DNA from: Archilochus colubris
Taxonomy: Eukaryota > Chordata > Aves > Apodiformes > Trochilidae
Reading direction: 5' to 3'
Assembly (NCBI GenBank): GCA_023079485.1
Contig: CM041115.1
Location: 47,644,156-47,708,155 of the forward strand
DNA length: 64,000 nucleotides
Shown here: one piece after another, positions 62,001 through 64,000 of the stretch
Layout of the letters: each line of letters begins with the position of its first letter
Numbering within the stretch: the stretch's first letter is position 1
Position numbers and translations under genes: made by a program
Notes under the pieces: model-generated
Databases searched by the model: none
The model's input: the letters and a program-made list of their open reading frames with translations, nothing else
What the model was told of the DNA's origin: nothing

Positions 62001-63305
62001 GCTTTAATGTCTCCAGTACAATGTGTTTCAGTATAGCATTTTATTAAAAGGAATCAGAATTACCCATCAGTGTTTCTGTACATCAGTGTTCCTTAATGTA
62101 GTCTTGGTAAGGTATAGAAAGAGAGTAAAAATTCCAGAACATTCTCTGGCTGGTATTAATACTGTTCTGCTATGGTTGGCAGAACATGGGAATAGTGGCC
62201 CCCATGTGGGGGCTGACAAAGTGCCAAGCTTGTTATTTATGAATTCGCAAGTCCTGTTCCAAATCCAAAACAAATACTGGTTGTAAGAATCTTAATACTT
62301 GACTATTTTTAGTTACTCATGAGTAATATTGGATTATCTTTAATTACTCACAAGTAAATTGCTCATAGATCACTTGAGTGGTTTACGTATTATTAATATG
62401 TATGCTTTTAAAGTTGCAGGTAAATTTTGATATATAAACGAATAAATTATTCACGTGAGTTAAGTCTCTAATATAACTGTCATGTTGCACCTGCTCTGAA
62501 GTGCAGTTTTAAAGCCCTGCTCAGTTCATGTGCTTGCATCTGCTTTTATTTGAGACAAAGAAATACTACATATGTATTCAATGCCCCATTCTTTTTTATG
62601 TCTTATCTATAAGCTCAGATATTTTGTTTTGAGTCATCAAGGCAATCTGAAGATTGGGATAAGCCATAGGACTGGAAGGTGTTGGTTTTGTTTGTTTGTT
62701 TGTTTGTTTGTTTTTTCAACTACCTCAACCATTACCTTCAACTCAAACTCTAGTTTAGCAGAATCTAGTTCTTACCCAGTGGAAGCCCAAGCTCTCATTT
62801 CTTAAGTCTCTCACCAGAAACTATCTGTAAGTAAGCTTTCATTTGATAGCATAAAGATGATGTCTTCCTTATGTCTTCTCTGTCTGTCATACCCTGGAGA
62901 CCATAGCAGTGTTCAAGACACCACTACCTGTGTCCATGAGTAGCAATGTCATTATTGTCTTCGGTACAGTCATGTAAACTGTAGCACTCTCTACTGGTGC
63001 TGTGTTTGTGGGAACCTACTTGAAAGCTCATGCTTTCTCCCAGTAATTAAGTGAGGCTATGTACTCACAGATTCGGATAGCAGTAAGCTGAGACTTTTTT
63101 AAATATAAAAGTAATAAACCAATTATTTCAATAAATTTATTTAGGATATCCGGAATCAAAGAAGATACCGACATCATCGAAAAGCTGAACTGGTGAAACT
63201 CCAGCAGACTTTGAATGCACTTAACTCTAAGACAGCATTTTATGAAGAACAGATTAATTATTACAACACTTATATAAAAACTTGTTTAGACAACTTAACA
63301 AGAAA
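4940..63305 (+). CDS. IQGAP2: IQGAP2, IQ-motif GTPase-activating-like scaffold protein (33 internal exons, both ends outside window)
   Basis: Large cytoplasmic scaffold that binds F-actin through an N-terminal CH domain, calmodulin through IQ motifs and active Rac1/Cdc42 through a catalytically inactive RasGAP-related domain. Coding blocks join as 4940-5096, 6476-6553, 8073-8149, 11848-11915, 12274-12387, 16097-16275, 16916-17003, 17555-17718, 18234-18321, 20670-20833, 21383-21543, 23627-23751, 25820-25983, 34342-34432, 40320-40481, 41689-41831, 42756-42926, 44429-44512, 45164-45235, 45400-45469, 45793-46001, 46702-46851, 47665-47828, 48433-48657, 49285-49425, 49751-49835, 51423-51655, 53810-53942, 55699-55801, 57188-57329, 60614-60701, 61542-61754, 63145-63305. 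All junctions are GT-AG and all phases agree. IQGAP2 rather than IQGAP1 or IQGAP3 is chosen because of the C-terminal sequence ([20 protein letters not shown]) and the nested F2RL2 gene. The start codon and last roughly 100 residues are not in the window. Confidence 0.96.
5097..6475 (+). other. IQGAP2: IQGAP2 intron W1-W2
   Basis: Contains a CR1 tail (5503-5640) and an AT dinucleotide tract at 5771-5788. No other feature is seen. Confidence 0.85.
5503..5640 (-). mobile_element. CR1 LINE 3' tail fragment
   Basis: Starts with ACAGAATCATGGAATCATAG (the complement of the ATTCTATG terminal repeats) followed by GGTTGGAAGGCACCACAAGG, the CR1 3' end in minus orientation. After about 90 bp the similarity fades into sequence like the C-terminal coding tail. 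Old copy. Confidence 0.78.
6476..6553 (+). CDS. IQGAP2: IQGAP2 exon W2 (CH domain)
   Basis: Twenty-six whole codons, [11 protein letters not shown] through [12 protein letters not shown], phase 0 on both sides, between AATAG and GTAAGG. It is the central helix region of the CH domain. FRHTDN and IGLPK are hallmark IQGAP sequences. Skipping this 78-base exon would keep the frame but would break the CH fold. Confidence 0.96.
6554..8072 (+). other. IQGAP2: IQGAP2 intron W2-W3
   Basis: No repeat or gene recognised. A GC-richer stretch around 6960-7500 carries several overlapping short open frames on both strands, which is expected where stop codons are rarer. None resembles a known protein. Confidence 0.8.
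8073..8149 (+). CDS. IQGAP2: IQGAP2 exon W3 (CH domain)
   Basis: Reads [20 protein letters not shown] then CIHAL plus two bases of a serine codon. The acceptor is TTTTAG and the donor GTGAGT. This is the strongly conserved CH-domain core of IQGAP proteins. It ends in phase 2, and the codon is completed by W4. Confidence 0.96.
10244..10265. promoter_or_regulatory. Perfect 22-bp palindrome of two inverted FOX:ETS-like composite sites
   Basis: The half-site is ATTCCTGTTTA followed by its exact reverse complement, so each strand reads TATAAACAGGAAT. That string joins a forkhead core (TAAACA) directly to an ETS core (CAGGAA), the arrangement described for FOX:ETS endothelial enhancers. Occupancy is inferred from the motif only. 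Confidence 0.4.
10765..10783 (-). promoter_or_regulatory. CTCF-like motif
   Basis: CAGCACCATCTGGTGGTCA on the plus strand aligns with the reverse complement of the CTCF consensus, with the CTGGTGG core intact and about five differences outside it. Motif evidence only. Confidence 0.3.
11848..11915 (+). CDS. IQGAP2: IQGAP2 exon W4 (CH domain, end)
   Basis: Completes the serine codon and reads [20 protein letters not shown] then FT, leaving one base of a glutamate codon. The acceptor is TTTGCAG and the donor GTAATA. It is the C-terminal helix of the CH domain. The string is almost unchanged between IQGAP1 and IQGAP2. Confidence 0.96.
11916..12273 (+). other. IQGAP2: IQGAP2 intron W4-W5
   Basis: A short intron of 358 bases. 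A T14 tract at 12249-12262 serves as the polypyrimidine tract just before the acceptor at 12273. Confidence 0.85.
12274..12387 (+). CDS. IQGAP2: IQGAP2 exon W5 (linker after CH domain)
   Basis: Codes [20 protein letters not shown] then [18 protein letters not shown], ending with one base of a leucine codon. It follows the CH domain and leads into the first IQGAP repeat. The acceptor is AACAG and the donor GTAAGT. Confidence 0.96.
14280..14580 (-). mobile_element. CR1 LINE 3' fragment, decayed
   Basis: The plus strand carries GATCGAGTCCAACTCTCTGC and, further on, CTGGGAAGCCTGTTCCAGTG and CTAATGTCCAATCTGAACTT. These are complements of the CR1 3' tail and the end of its second open reading frame. 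The copy is interrupted by small gaps and is clearly older than the copies at 36.6 and 54.7 kb. The far boundary is approximate. Confidence 0.78.
15855..15930. repeat. 39-bp tandem duplication (about two copies)
   Basis: The unit begins TGGACAGCA and ends CTTTGAGCAAACACTGAGT. The two copies differ at two positions (A/G and G/C). It is a simple local duplication within an intron. Confidence 0.9.
16097..16275 (+). CDS. IQGAP2: IQGAP2 exon W6 (first IQGAP repeat)
   Basis: Begins [20 protein letters not shown] and runs to [10 protein letters not shown], phase 0 at the end. It contains the INEAV helix that opens each IQGAP repeat, followed by the NPNA turn. The repeats form an alpha-helical region after the CH domain that supports dimerisation and partner binding. 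The acceptor is TTTTAG and the donor GTAGTG. Confidence 0.95.
16276..16915 (+). other. IQGAP2: IQGAP2 intron W6-W7
   Basis: A 640-base intron, AT-rich, with nothing recognised. Confidence 0.85.
16916..17003 (+). CDS. IQGAP2: IQGAP2 exon W7 (IQGAP repeat linker)
   Basis: Reads [20 protein letters not shown] then IQGNINKIN plus one base. It is 88 bases long and goes from phase 0 to phase 1. [15 protein letters not shown] is a signature string of the family. Its size and phase equal those of W9, pointing to an old exon-pair duplication. Confidence 0.95.
17004..17554 (+). other. IQGAP2: IQGAP2 intron W7-W8
   Basis: A 551-base intron with no repeat or motif of note. Confidence 0.85.
17555..17718 (+). 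CDS. IQGAP2: IQGAP2 exon W8 (extra IQGAP repeat, cassette part 1)
   Basis: Reads [20 protein letters not shown] onward through [21 protein letters not shown] in pieces, entering at phase 1 and leaving at phase 0. It matches the segment of IQGAP1 that contains the SxWYL motif. By recollection, human IQGAP2 lacks this segment. The splice sites (TTTCAG, GTAATT) are good and the coding frame is open, so it is probably a functional exon in this species. Confidence 0.92.
17719..18233 (+). other. IQGAP2: IQGAP2 intron W8-W9
   Basis: A 515-base AT-rich intron with nothing recognised. Confidence 0.85.
18234..18321 (+). CDS. IQGAP2: IQGAP2 exon W9 (extra IQGAP repeat, cassette part 2)
   Basis: Reads [20 protein letters not shown] then [14 protein letters not shown] codons, 88 bases, from phase 0 to phase 1. 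The sequence is less conserved than its neighbours but open, with normal splice sites (TTAG, GTGAGT). Together with W8 it forms a 252-base unit that can be included or left out without changing the frame. Confidence 0.88.
18322..20669 (+). other. IQGAP2: IQGAP2 intron W9-W10
   Basis: A 2.3 kb intron. Short open frames on both strands are unconvincing. No transposon is recognised. Confidence 0.8.
20670..20833 (+). CDS. IQGAP2: IQGAP2 exon W10 (IQGAP repeat)
   Basis: Reads [20 protein letters not shown] onward to [11 protein letters not shown], 164 bases, phase 1 to phase 0. It has the repeat-opening helix (VDNINTAI), then KPEAQLP and [14 protein letters not shown], which are diagnostic of IQGAP1 and IQGAP2. 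The acceptor is CTCTAG and the donor GTAAGA. Confidence 0.95.
20834..21382 (+). other. IQGAP2: IQGAP2 intron W10-W11
   Basis: A 549-base intron; nothing recognised. Confidence 0.85.
21383..21543 (+). CDS. IQGAP2: IQGAP2 exon W11 (IQGAP repeat)
   Basis: Reads [20 protein letters not shown] then [20 protein letters not shown] and [11 protein letters not shown], ending with two bases of an arginine codon. VEMLSAV and LNQALE are family-conserved. The acceptor is CTACAG and the donor GTAAAG. Confidence 0.95.
21544..23626 (+). other. IQGAP2: IQGAP2 intron W11-W12
   Basis: A 2.1 kb intron. A GC-richer stretch at 22080-22440 has overlapping open frames of up to 121 codons on both strands, but none resembles a protein family. 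A possible very old CR1 scrap near 21935-21980 is too short to call. Confidence 0.75.
23627..23751 (+). CDS. IQGAP2: IQGAP2 exon W12 (IQGAP repeat)
   Basis: Completes Arg and reads [20 protein letters not shown] then [20 protein letters not shown] in continuity, ending with one base. The SWNDIQNCI block is conserved in all vertebrate IQGAPs. The acceptor is TTATAG and the donor GTAAGT. Confidence 0.95.
23752..25819 (+). other. IQGAP2: IQGAP2 intron W12-W13
   Basis: A 2.1 kb intron with no recognised repeat. The 24.8-25.1 kb part has opposing short open frames without family similarity. Confidence 0.8.
25820..25983 (+). CDS. IQGAP2: IQGAP2 exon W13 (IQGAP repeat)
   Basis: Reads [20 protein letters not shown] then [20 protein letters not shown] and [15 protein letters not shown]. 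It is 164 bases, phase 1 to phase 0, the same shape as W8 and W10. Its donor GTTAGA is a weak match to consensus and opens the largest intron, the one that contains F2RL2. Confidence 0.95.
26811..27428 (-). other. Unassigned 205-codon open frame in intron
   Basis: The longest open frame outside the recognised genes and CR1. Its translation is rich in His, Thr and Ser, with no signal peptide, membrane segment or motif I recognise, and there is no promoter or splice support. A rough estimate (three stop codons in 64, six frames, 64 kb) gives a fair chance that one such frame arises at random, the more so because the stretch is locally GC-richer. It may equally be remains of an unrecognised repeat. 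Not called as a gene. Confidence 0.15.
29059..29064 (-). terminator. F2RL2: Candidate polyadenylation signal for F2RL2
   Basis: TTTATT on the plus strand is AATAAA on the minus strand, about 335 bases past the F2RL2 stop codon. Another AATAAA overlaps the stop itself (29398-29403) and a further one lies near 28337-28342, so which one is used is uncertain. Confidence 0.35.
29399..30480 (-). CDS. F2RL2: F2RL2 exon 2 (mature receptor)
   Basis: Begins at 30480 after the minus-strand acceptor TTAAGCTTCAG, which has a strong T tract. It completes the Glu codon started in exon 1 and runs to the TAA at 29401-29399. It carries the thrombin site, all seven membrane segments and the tail. Keeping the whole seven-helix body in one large exon with a separate signal-peptide exon is the standard PAR gene plan. 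Confidence 0.96.
29399..32117 (-). CDS. F2RL2: Protease-activated receptor 3 (coagulation factor II receptor-like 2), two exons
   Basis: Class A G-protein-coupled receptor activated when thrombin cuts its N-terminus; in mammals it acts mainly as a thrombin-binding cofactor for PAR4. The coding sequence is 32117-32060 joined to 30480-29399, 379 residues against 374 in human. Residues 1-19 form a signal peptide. Residues 31-39 read VSLIKTFRG, with the thrombin cut expected after Lys35, exposing TFRG. DYDY at 44-47 resembles the hirudin-like exosite-binding stretch. Sequons lie at Asn73, Asn81 and Asn82. Seven hydrophobic segments begin near 95, 129, 167, 211, 257, 298 and 333. Cys166 and Cys245 (CHDV) form the conserved disulphide. 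The DRY position is SRY (190-192), and TM7 ends DPFLY (352-356). The cytoplasmic tail is only about 21 residues. It is nested antisense in IQGAP2. Confidence 0.96.
30481..32059 (-). other. F2RL2: F2RL2 intron 1
   Basis: A 1.58 kb GT-AG intron on the minus strand, AT-rich. The only structure seen is the AT dinucleotide tract at 31556-31580. Confidence 0.85.
32060..32117 (-). CDS. F2RL2: F2RL2 exon 1 (signal peptide)
   Basis: The ATG at 32117-32115 has A at -3, a good initiation context. It encodes [19 protein letters not shown], a typical signal peptide, plus the first base of a Glu codon, then the donor GTGAGT. The exon is too short to be found as an open frame, but it is required because exon 2 has no suitable ATG before the thrombin site. 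Confidence 0.93.
32233..32370 (-). promoter_or_regulatory. F2RL2: Possible F2RL2 promoter elements (GATA and ETS cores)
   Basis: Within about 250 bases upstream of the F2RL2 start lie a GATA core (AGATAA on the plus strand, 32365-32370) and an ETS core (TAGGAAG on the minus strand, 32239-32233). GATA plus ETS sites are common in thrombocyte and megakaryocyte promoters. These short motifs are frequent by chance, so this is only a suggestion. Confidence 0.2.
32620..32641. repeat. 11-bp direct repeat GGTGAAAGTAA x2
   Basis: Two exact tandem copies about 500 bases upstream of the F2RL2 start codon. GTGAAAGT resembles an IRF/PRDM1 half-site; any regulatory role is inference. Confidence 0.5.
33407..33473. 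repeat. GTTT-rich simple repeat
   Basis: Consecutive GTTT units followed by G/T-only sequence. Low-complexity DNA without other meaning seen. Confidence 0.85.
34342..34432 (+). CDS. IQGAP2: IQGAP2 exon W14 (IQGAP repeat)
   Basis: Reads [20 protein letters not shown] then [10 protein letters not shown], ending with one base of a Leu codon. LWLDEIQ is conserved in IQGAP1 and IQGAP2. The acceptor TTTTTTCCAG is strong and the donor is GTAAGC. Confidence 0.95.
34433..40319 (+). other. IQGAP2: IQGAP2 intron W14-W15
   Basis: A 5.9 kb intron dominated by a 1.55 kb minus-strand CR1 insertion (36585-38130). The flanking 34.5-36.5 kb and 38.2-40.3 kb stretches have no other recognised feature. Confidence 0.85.
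36585..38130 (-). mobile_element. CR1 LINE, 5'-truncated, reverse transcriptase motifs present, one nonsense codon
   Basis: The 3' end at 36585 has three copies of CATAGAAT on the plus strand (ATTCTATG on the element strand). The open frame 38123-36993 has successive reverse-transcriptase blocks: [60 protein letters not shown] and the catalytic [10 protein letters not shown]. The frame stops at a TAG (36995-36993) where the copy at 54.7 kb has TAT (Tyr). Beyond it the C-terminal region is open again and ends at the usual CAMV-type terminus near 36680. The endonuclease region and 5' end are missing, as in most CR1 copies, so the element is not autonomous. Confidence 0.95.
40320..40481 (+). CDS. 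IQGAP2: IQGAP2 exon W15 (last IQGAP repeat)
   Basis: Reads [20 protein letters not shown] onward through [20 protein letters not shown] and TRE, leaving one base. [10 protein letters not shown] is the repeat-opening helix and VPECAETY the conserved end. It is 162 bases, phase 1 to phase 1. The acceptor is CTTTAG and the donor GTAAAA. Confidence 0.94.
40482..41688 (+). other. IQGAP2: IQGAP2 intron W15-W16
   Basis: A 1.2 kb intron with T17 at 41083-41099; nothing else recognised. Confidence 0.85.
41689..41831 (+). CDS. IQGAP2: IQGAP2 exon W16 (WW-like module)
   Basis: Reads [20 protein letters not shown] then [20 protein letters not shown] and WLSGVEIQ. The first signature Trp of the WW domain is at 41706-41708 and the aromatic strand is a run of five tyrosines. 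At the place of the second signature Trp the codon is TGT (Cys, 41772-41774), 22 residues later, followed by the expected proline three residues on. A one-base change from TGG explains it. WW domains use the second Trp to bind proline-rich ligands, so binding is probably weakened. Confidence 0.94.
41832..42755 (+). other. IQGAP2: IQGAP2 intron W16-W17
   Basis: A 0.9 kb intron with T16 at 42327-42342; nothing else recognised. Confidence 0.85.
42756..42926 (+). CDS. IQGAP2: IQGAP2 exon W17 (IQ motif 1)
   Basis: Reads [20 protein letters not shown], then [20 protein letters not shown] and [17 protein letters not shown], 57 whole codons. [14 protein letters not shown] fits IQxxxRGxxxR with Leu for Ile, so the first IQ motif looks able to bind calmodulin. 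The exon ends on the IQ of the second motif, which continues in W18. Confidence 0.95.
42927..44428 (+). other. IQGAP2: IQGAP2 intron W17-W18
   Basis: A 1.5 kb intron. A 146-codon minus open frame at 43715-44155 has no recognisable similarity and is taken as chance. No repeat identified. Confidence 0.8.
44429..44512 (+). CDS. IQGAP2: IQGAP2 exon W18 (IQ motif 2)
   Basis: Reads [20 protein letters not shown] then GNVAAIVK, 28 codons. With the preceding IQ it forms [15 protein letters not shown], a good IQ motif with Lys-Gly at the RG position. The exon encodes one 28-residue unit; phase 0 on both sides means each IQ exon can be lost without a frameshift. Confidence 0.95.
44513..45163 (+). other. 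IQGAP2: IQGAP2 intron W18-W19
   Basis: A 651-base intron; nothing recognised. Confidence 0.85.
45164..45235 (+). CDS. IQGAP2: IQGAP2 exon W19 (IQ motif 3)
   Basis: Reads [20 protein letters not shown] then FKDH, 24 codons, phase 0 on both sides. The IQ is present, but the Arg-Gly pair is replaced by MW, so this is an incomplete IQ motif. The acceptor is TTTTCAG and the donor GTAAGT. Confidence 0.95.
45400..45469 (+). CDS. IQGAP2: IQGAP2 exon W20 (IQ motif 4)
   Basis: Reads [20 protein letters not shown] then RTL, leaving one base of an Ile codon. [14 protein letters not shown] is the fourth IQ motif, nearly identical to that of IQGAP1. Only a 164-base intron separates it from W19. Confidence 0.95.
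45470..45792 (+). other. IQGAP2: IQGAP2 intron W20-W21
   Basis: A 323-base intron; nothing recognised. Confidence 0.85.
45793..46001 (+). CDS. IQGAP2: IQGAP2 exon W21 (linker into RasGAP-related domain)
   Basis: Reads [40 protein letters not shown] and [20 protein letters not shown], ending KNRITLQ. The [13 protein letters not shown] and [13 protein letters not shown] strings are hallmark IQGAP sequence. The donor GTCAGC is weak but follows CAG. Confidence 0.96.
46002..46701 (+). other. IQGAP2: IQGAP2 intron W21-W22
   Basis: A 700-base intron containing a decayed CR1 tail (about 46075-46275); no other feature. Confidence 0.85.
46075..46275 (-). mobile_element. CR1 LINE 3' tail, decayed
   Basis: The plus strand shows AGAGACCTCTGGAGGTCATC, then TGGTCCAATCCCCCTTGATC and GAGCAACCTGTGACAGCACT. 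These are complements of the CR1 3' tail with many substitutions. Boundaries are approximate. Confidence 0.78.
46702..46851 (+). CDS. IQGAP2: IQGAP2 exon W22 (RasGAP-related domain, N-terminal)
   Basis: Fifty whole codons: [40 protein letters not shown] and [31 protein letters not shown] leads straight into the GTPase-binding fold. The acceptor is CTGCAG and the donor GTAAAT. Confidence 0.96.
46852..47664 (+). other. IQGAP2: IQGAP2 intron W22-W23
   Basis: An 813-base intron ending in T21 (47632-47652), a long homopolymer that forms the polypyrimidine tract of the W23 acceptor. Confidence 0.85.
47665..47828 (+). CDS. IQGAP2: IQGAP2 exon W23 (RasGAP-related domain)
   Basis: Reads [40 protein letters not shown] and [14 protein letters not shown], ending with two bases. 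This stretch is almost identical between IQGAP1 and IQGAP2 and forms the first helices of the GRD. The donor is AA/GTATGT. Confidence 0.96.
47829..48432 (+). other. IQGAP2: IQGAP2 intron W23-W24
   Basis: A 604-base AT-rich intron; nothing recognised. Confidence 0.85.
48433..48657 (+). CDS. IQGAP2: IQGAP2 exon W24 (RasGAP-related domain, finger-loop region)
   Basis: Starts [20 protein letters not shown] and continues [20 protein letters not shown] then [20 protein letters not shown]. In true RasGAPs the catalytic arginine finger lies here. The IQGAP family has Thr in place of the Arg (the T of GQNTLRQ), so this domain binds but does not activate hydrolysis on Rac1 or Cdc42. Confidence 0.96.
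48658..49284 (+). other. IQGAP2: IQGAP2 intron W24-W25
   Basis: A 627-base intron holding a (CA)n run at 49073-49089 within an A/C-rich tract (49063-49135). Confidence 0.85.
49285..49425 (+). CDS. IQGAP2: IQGAP2 exon W25 (RasGAP-related domain)
   Basis: Reads [40 protein letters not shown] and SSLNMM, ending with two bases of a Pro codon. [12 protein letters not shown] is diagnostic of the family. The donor is CC/GTAAGT. Confidence 0.96.
49426..49750 (+). other. IQGAP2: IQGAP2 intron W25-W26
   Basis: A 325-base intron; nothing recognised. Confidence 0.85.
49751..49835 (+). CDS. IQGAP2: IQGAP2 exon W26 (RasGAP-related domain)
   Basis: Reads [20 protein letters not shown] then ATEDELLK, phase 0 at the donor [16 protein letters not shown] corresponds to the RasGAP helix before the FLR-type motif. 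Translation past the donor soon hits a stop, supporting the boundary. Confidence 0.96.
49836..51422 (+). other. IQGAP2: IQGAP2 intron W26-W27
   Basis: A 1.6 kb intron with an AT tract near 50617-50632; no transposon recognised. Confidence 0.82.
51423..51655 (+). CDS. IQGAP2: IQGAP2 exon W27 (RasGAP signature)
   Basis: Reads [40 protein letters not shown], then [20 protein letters not shown] and continues to [18 protein letters not shown] is the IQGAP version of the RasGAP FLR...PA motif. It is the largest exon in the window (233 bases) and the most conserved. The donor is AG/GTATGC. Confidence 0.97.
51656..53809 (+). other. IQGAP2: IQGAP2 intron W27-W28
   Basis: A 2.2 kb intron with T23 at 52922-52944 and what may be an ancient CR1 fragment around 52640-53110. 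Confidence 0.8.
52640..53110 (-). mobile_element. Probable ancient CR1-like LINE fragment
   Basis: Order and wording follow a CR1 3' region in minus orientation: CTAAACTCTTCCTCCACCAC, later CTTGATCATATCCCTCAG, TTTTTCTTCTCTAAACTGAG, and further on a TCTCAGCTGCTCCAGTTCAG block. The T23 tract interrupts it. Divergence is high, so the call rests on pattern resemblance only. Confidence 0.4.
53810..53942 (+). CDS. IQGAP2: IQGAP2 exon W28 (RasGAP-related domain, end)
   Basis: Completes Arg and reads [20 protein letters not shown] then [20 protein letters not shown] and NTHS, phase 0. [16 protein letters not shown] is strongly conserved. The acceptor is TTTCAG and the donor GTAAGT. Confidence 0.96.
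54480..54590. repeat. C/T-rich low-complexity tract
   Basis: About 110 bases consisting almost entirely of C and T with few purines, followed by an A9 run. It lies 100 bases upstream of the CR1 insertion. Low complexity; strand asymmetry could allow triplex DNA, which is inference. Confidence 0.7.
54683..55320 (+). mobile_element. CR1 LINE 3' fragment with open C-terminal frame
   Basis: Starts abruptly at GTGTGCTCAGGTGGCCAAGA and ends with three ATTCTATG units. The frame is open through [20 protein letters not shown], then [20 protein letters not shown], and ends at the normal terminus SAMV at 55230. It covers only the region after the reverse-transcriptase core, so it encodes no enzyme. It closely matches the 3' part of the copy at 36585-38130 in the opposite orientation and appears young. 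Confidence 0.95.
55699..55801 (+). CDS. IQGAP2: IQGAP2 exon W29 (after RasGAP-related domain)
   Basis: Reads [20 protein letters not shown] then [14 protein letters not shown], ending with one base. [10 protein letters not shown] is conserved across IQGAPs. Its 103-base length is not a multiple of three, so skipping would shift the frame. It is flanked by CR1 copies in opposite orientation. Confidence 0.96.
55802..57187 (+). other. IQGAP2: IQGAP2 intron W29-W30
   Basis: A 1.4 kb intron containing a decayed minus-strand CR1 copy (about 56457-56950). Confidence 0.86.
56457..56950 (-). mobile_element. CR1 LINE 3' fragment, moderately decayed
   Basis: The plus strand reads GAATCATAGGTTTGGGTTGG, AAGGACCTTAAAGATCATCT, then CCTTCCTGGGCAACATGTGG and CAACTTGTCCTCATGGGAGA. 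This is the complement of about 500 bp of CR1 3' end and C-terminal coding region. It belongs to a different, older subfamily from the copies at 36.6 and 54.7 kb. Confidence 0.9.
57188..57329 (+). CDS. IQGAP2: IQGAP2 exon W30 (RasGAP C-terminal region)
   Basis: Reads [40 protein letters not shown] then DLKSLMI with two bases left. GAVDPNDPN is an IQGAP2-type string; IQGAP1 has a different sequence here. The acceptor is TTACAG and the donor AA/GTAAGT. Confidence 0.96.
57330..60613 (+). other. IQGAP2: IQGAP2 intron W30-W31
   Basis: A 3.3 kb AT-rich intron without recognised transposons. It contains the perfect inverted repeat at 59972-59998. Confidence 0.82.
59972..59998. repeat. Perfect 12-bp inverted repeat with 3-nt loop
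   Basis: AGAAGGATATTC, then TTA, then GAATATCCTTCT: arms of 12 bp with no mismatch. It could form a tight hairpin in RNA of either strand. Confidence 0.9.
60614..60701 (+). CDS. IQGAP2: IQGAP2 exon W31 (RasGAP C-terminal region)
   Basis: Reads [20 protein letters not shown] then [10 protein letters not shown], phase 0 at the donor GTAAGT. RLIVDVI and ILETPAT are conserved in IQGAP1 and IQGAP2. Confidence 0.96.
60702..61541 (+). other. IQGAP2: IQGAP2 intron W31-W32
   Basis: An 840-base intron; nothing recognised. Confidence 0.85.
61542..61754 (+). CDS. IQGAP2: IQGAP2 exon W32 (RasGAP C-terminal region)
   Basis: Seventy-one whole codons: [40 protein letters not shown] and [20 protein letters not shown], ending INEIAK. 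The [20 protein letters not shown] string is specific to IQGAP2 and settles the paralogue. The acceptor is ACCCAG and the donor GTAAAT. Confidence 0.97.
61755..63144 (+). other. IQGAP2: IQGAP2 intron W32-W33
   Basis: A 1.4 kb intron with a GTTT microsatellite at 62686-62716 and a short GC-rich inverted repeat at 62198-62213. Confidence 0.85.
62686..62716. repeat. (GTTT)n microsatellite
   Basis: About six GTTT units ending in a T run. Confidence 0.9.
63145..63305 (+). CDS. IQGAP2: IQGAP2 exon W33 (RasGAP C-terminal region)
   Basis: Reads [40 protein letters not shown] and [13 protein letters not shown] with two bases of a Lys codon. The acceptor is TTTAG and the donor AA/GTGAGT. This is the last exon in the window; the remaining C-terminus, which contains the phosphoinositide- and microtubule-plus-end-linked region, lies beyond it. 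Confidence 0.96.
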
Positions 63306-64000
63306 GTGAGTTGATTCTTCTTGTCCTTTAAAATTCCAGTGTGTTTTTTCAGGAGGGTGGGGCAGGTGTTAAGTCTGTAGCATGAAGTTTTGGTGCCAGC
63401 AGATTGACAATACATGGACTAAAAAGACTGGGGGAGCTGTCACTGTGACCACCCGAGACAAATGCTGGAAAGTAAAGTCTTGTATTTATTTAAAGCTGCC
63501 TTACAGAAGCTGGAGAGGTATGCATGTCTTCAATATATTTAATGGGTACTACTCTGCAAATCCTCATTAGCATGCTTTGAAGTTTTATTTTTAAAATGGA
63601 GAAAGGGAATATAAATGAATATAAATATAAATTTTACTTTTCAGCAATGGTGCAGTTATTTGAGAGCAAGCCCCTCTACCAATGTCACTGAAGTGTCAGA
63701 ATGAAAACATCTTATTGACATGAAGAGGAAAAATTAGCTCTAATGGCCTTTTTAATAAGGCCTCTAAATCTTATGTAACACCTGCATCACCGTATGCCTA
63801 CAAATTCCTGTTTTAAAGTGATGATTGTGAAGGTTTTGGATCAGGGCTGCATTTCACAATAGAGTTTAAGTGCTAGAAAACACTGATTCAAAATAATTCA
63901 AAATAATTTTGCATAATTTATTCAAAATAAATTTTTAGATTATTCATTGTGTACTAAAAATCCCTCAAATTCTCAAGATTTATTTTAATGTTAATTCTGT
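63306..64000 (+). other. IQGAP2: IQGAP2 intron after W33 (3' end outside window)
   Basis: AT-rich sequence with TTCAAAATAA-type units near 63887-63931. No coding segment is recognised before the window ends. Confidence 0.8.

Noticed and set aside
4940..63305. Possibility that the main gene is IQGAP1 rather than IQGAP2
   Set aside because: The IQ and repeat regions look IQGAP1-like in places, but the C-terminal exons W30-W33 and the nested F2RL2 gene fit IQGAP2 clearly.
1..64000. CRISPR arrays, bacterial operons, tRNA or rRNA genes, endogenous retroviruses
   Set aside because: None seen by reading. No repeat-spacer pattern, no cloverleaf with an intact T-arm sequence, no retroviral coding motifs and no paired long terminal repeats were recognised. 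A covariance-model and repeat-library search would be needed to exclude them formally.

Overview
The window is vertebrate, most probably avian, genomic DNA. It is AT-rich, its genes are spliced with GT-AG introns, and its only recognisable interspersed repeats are CR1 LINEs carrying the short ATTCTATG-type 3' terminal repeats typical of birds and their reptilian relatives. No bacterial, phage, CRISPR or viral content was seen. By synteny known for birds this would be the Z chromosome (established knowledge, not visible here).

Almost the whole window is one plus-strand gene, IQGAP2. I traced 33 consecutive internal exons from 4940 to 63305, about 4467 coding bases or 1489 codons. Every exon joins the next in frame. 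The first exons lie upstream, and the last exons (end of the RasGAP C-terminal domain) lie beyond position 64000. In order the exons encode the calponin-homology (actin-binding) domain (W1-W5), the IQGAP repeat/coiled-coil region (W6-W15), a WW-like module (W16), four IQ motifs (W17-W20), the RasGAP-related domain (W21-W28) and the start of the RasGAP C-terminal region (W29-W33).

Nested in the 8.4 kb intron between W13 and W14, on the minus strand, is a complete two-exon gene for protease-activated receptor 3 (F2RL2, 29399-32117). The signal peptide is in exon 1. The thrombin site and tethered ligand (SLIK/TFRG), hirudin-like stretch, seven transmembrane segments and stop are in exon 2. The same nesting is known in mammals.

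The introns hold two well-preserved CR1 insertions. One is minus-strand at 36585-38130, with reverse-transcriptase motifs and one nonsense codon. The other is plus-strand at 54683-55320, with an open 3' reading frame. Several older CR1 3' tails and many homopolymer tracts are also present.

Points most worth a second look are: loss of the second signature tryptophan in the WW module (TGT instead of TGG); a phase-symmetric 84-codon exon pair (W8-W9) that I believe human IQGAP2 lacks; the repeating exon-size pattern of the IQGAP repeats; a perfect 22-bp palindrome made of two back-to-back FOX:ETS-like sites; and a perfect 27-bp inverted repeat near 59985. No previously undescribed multi-gene system was found.
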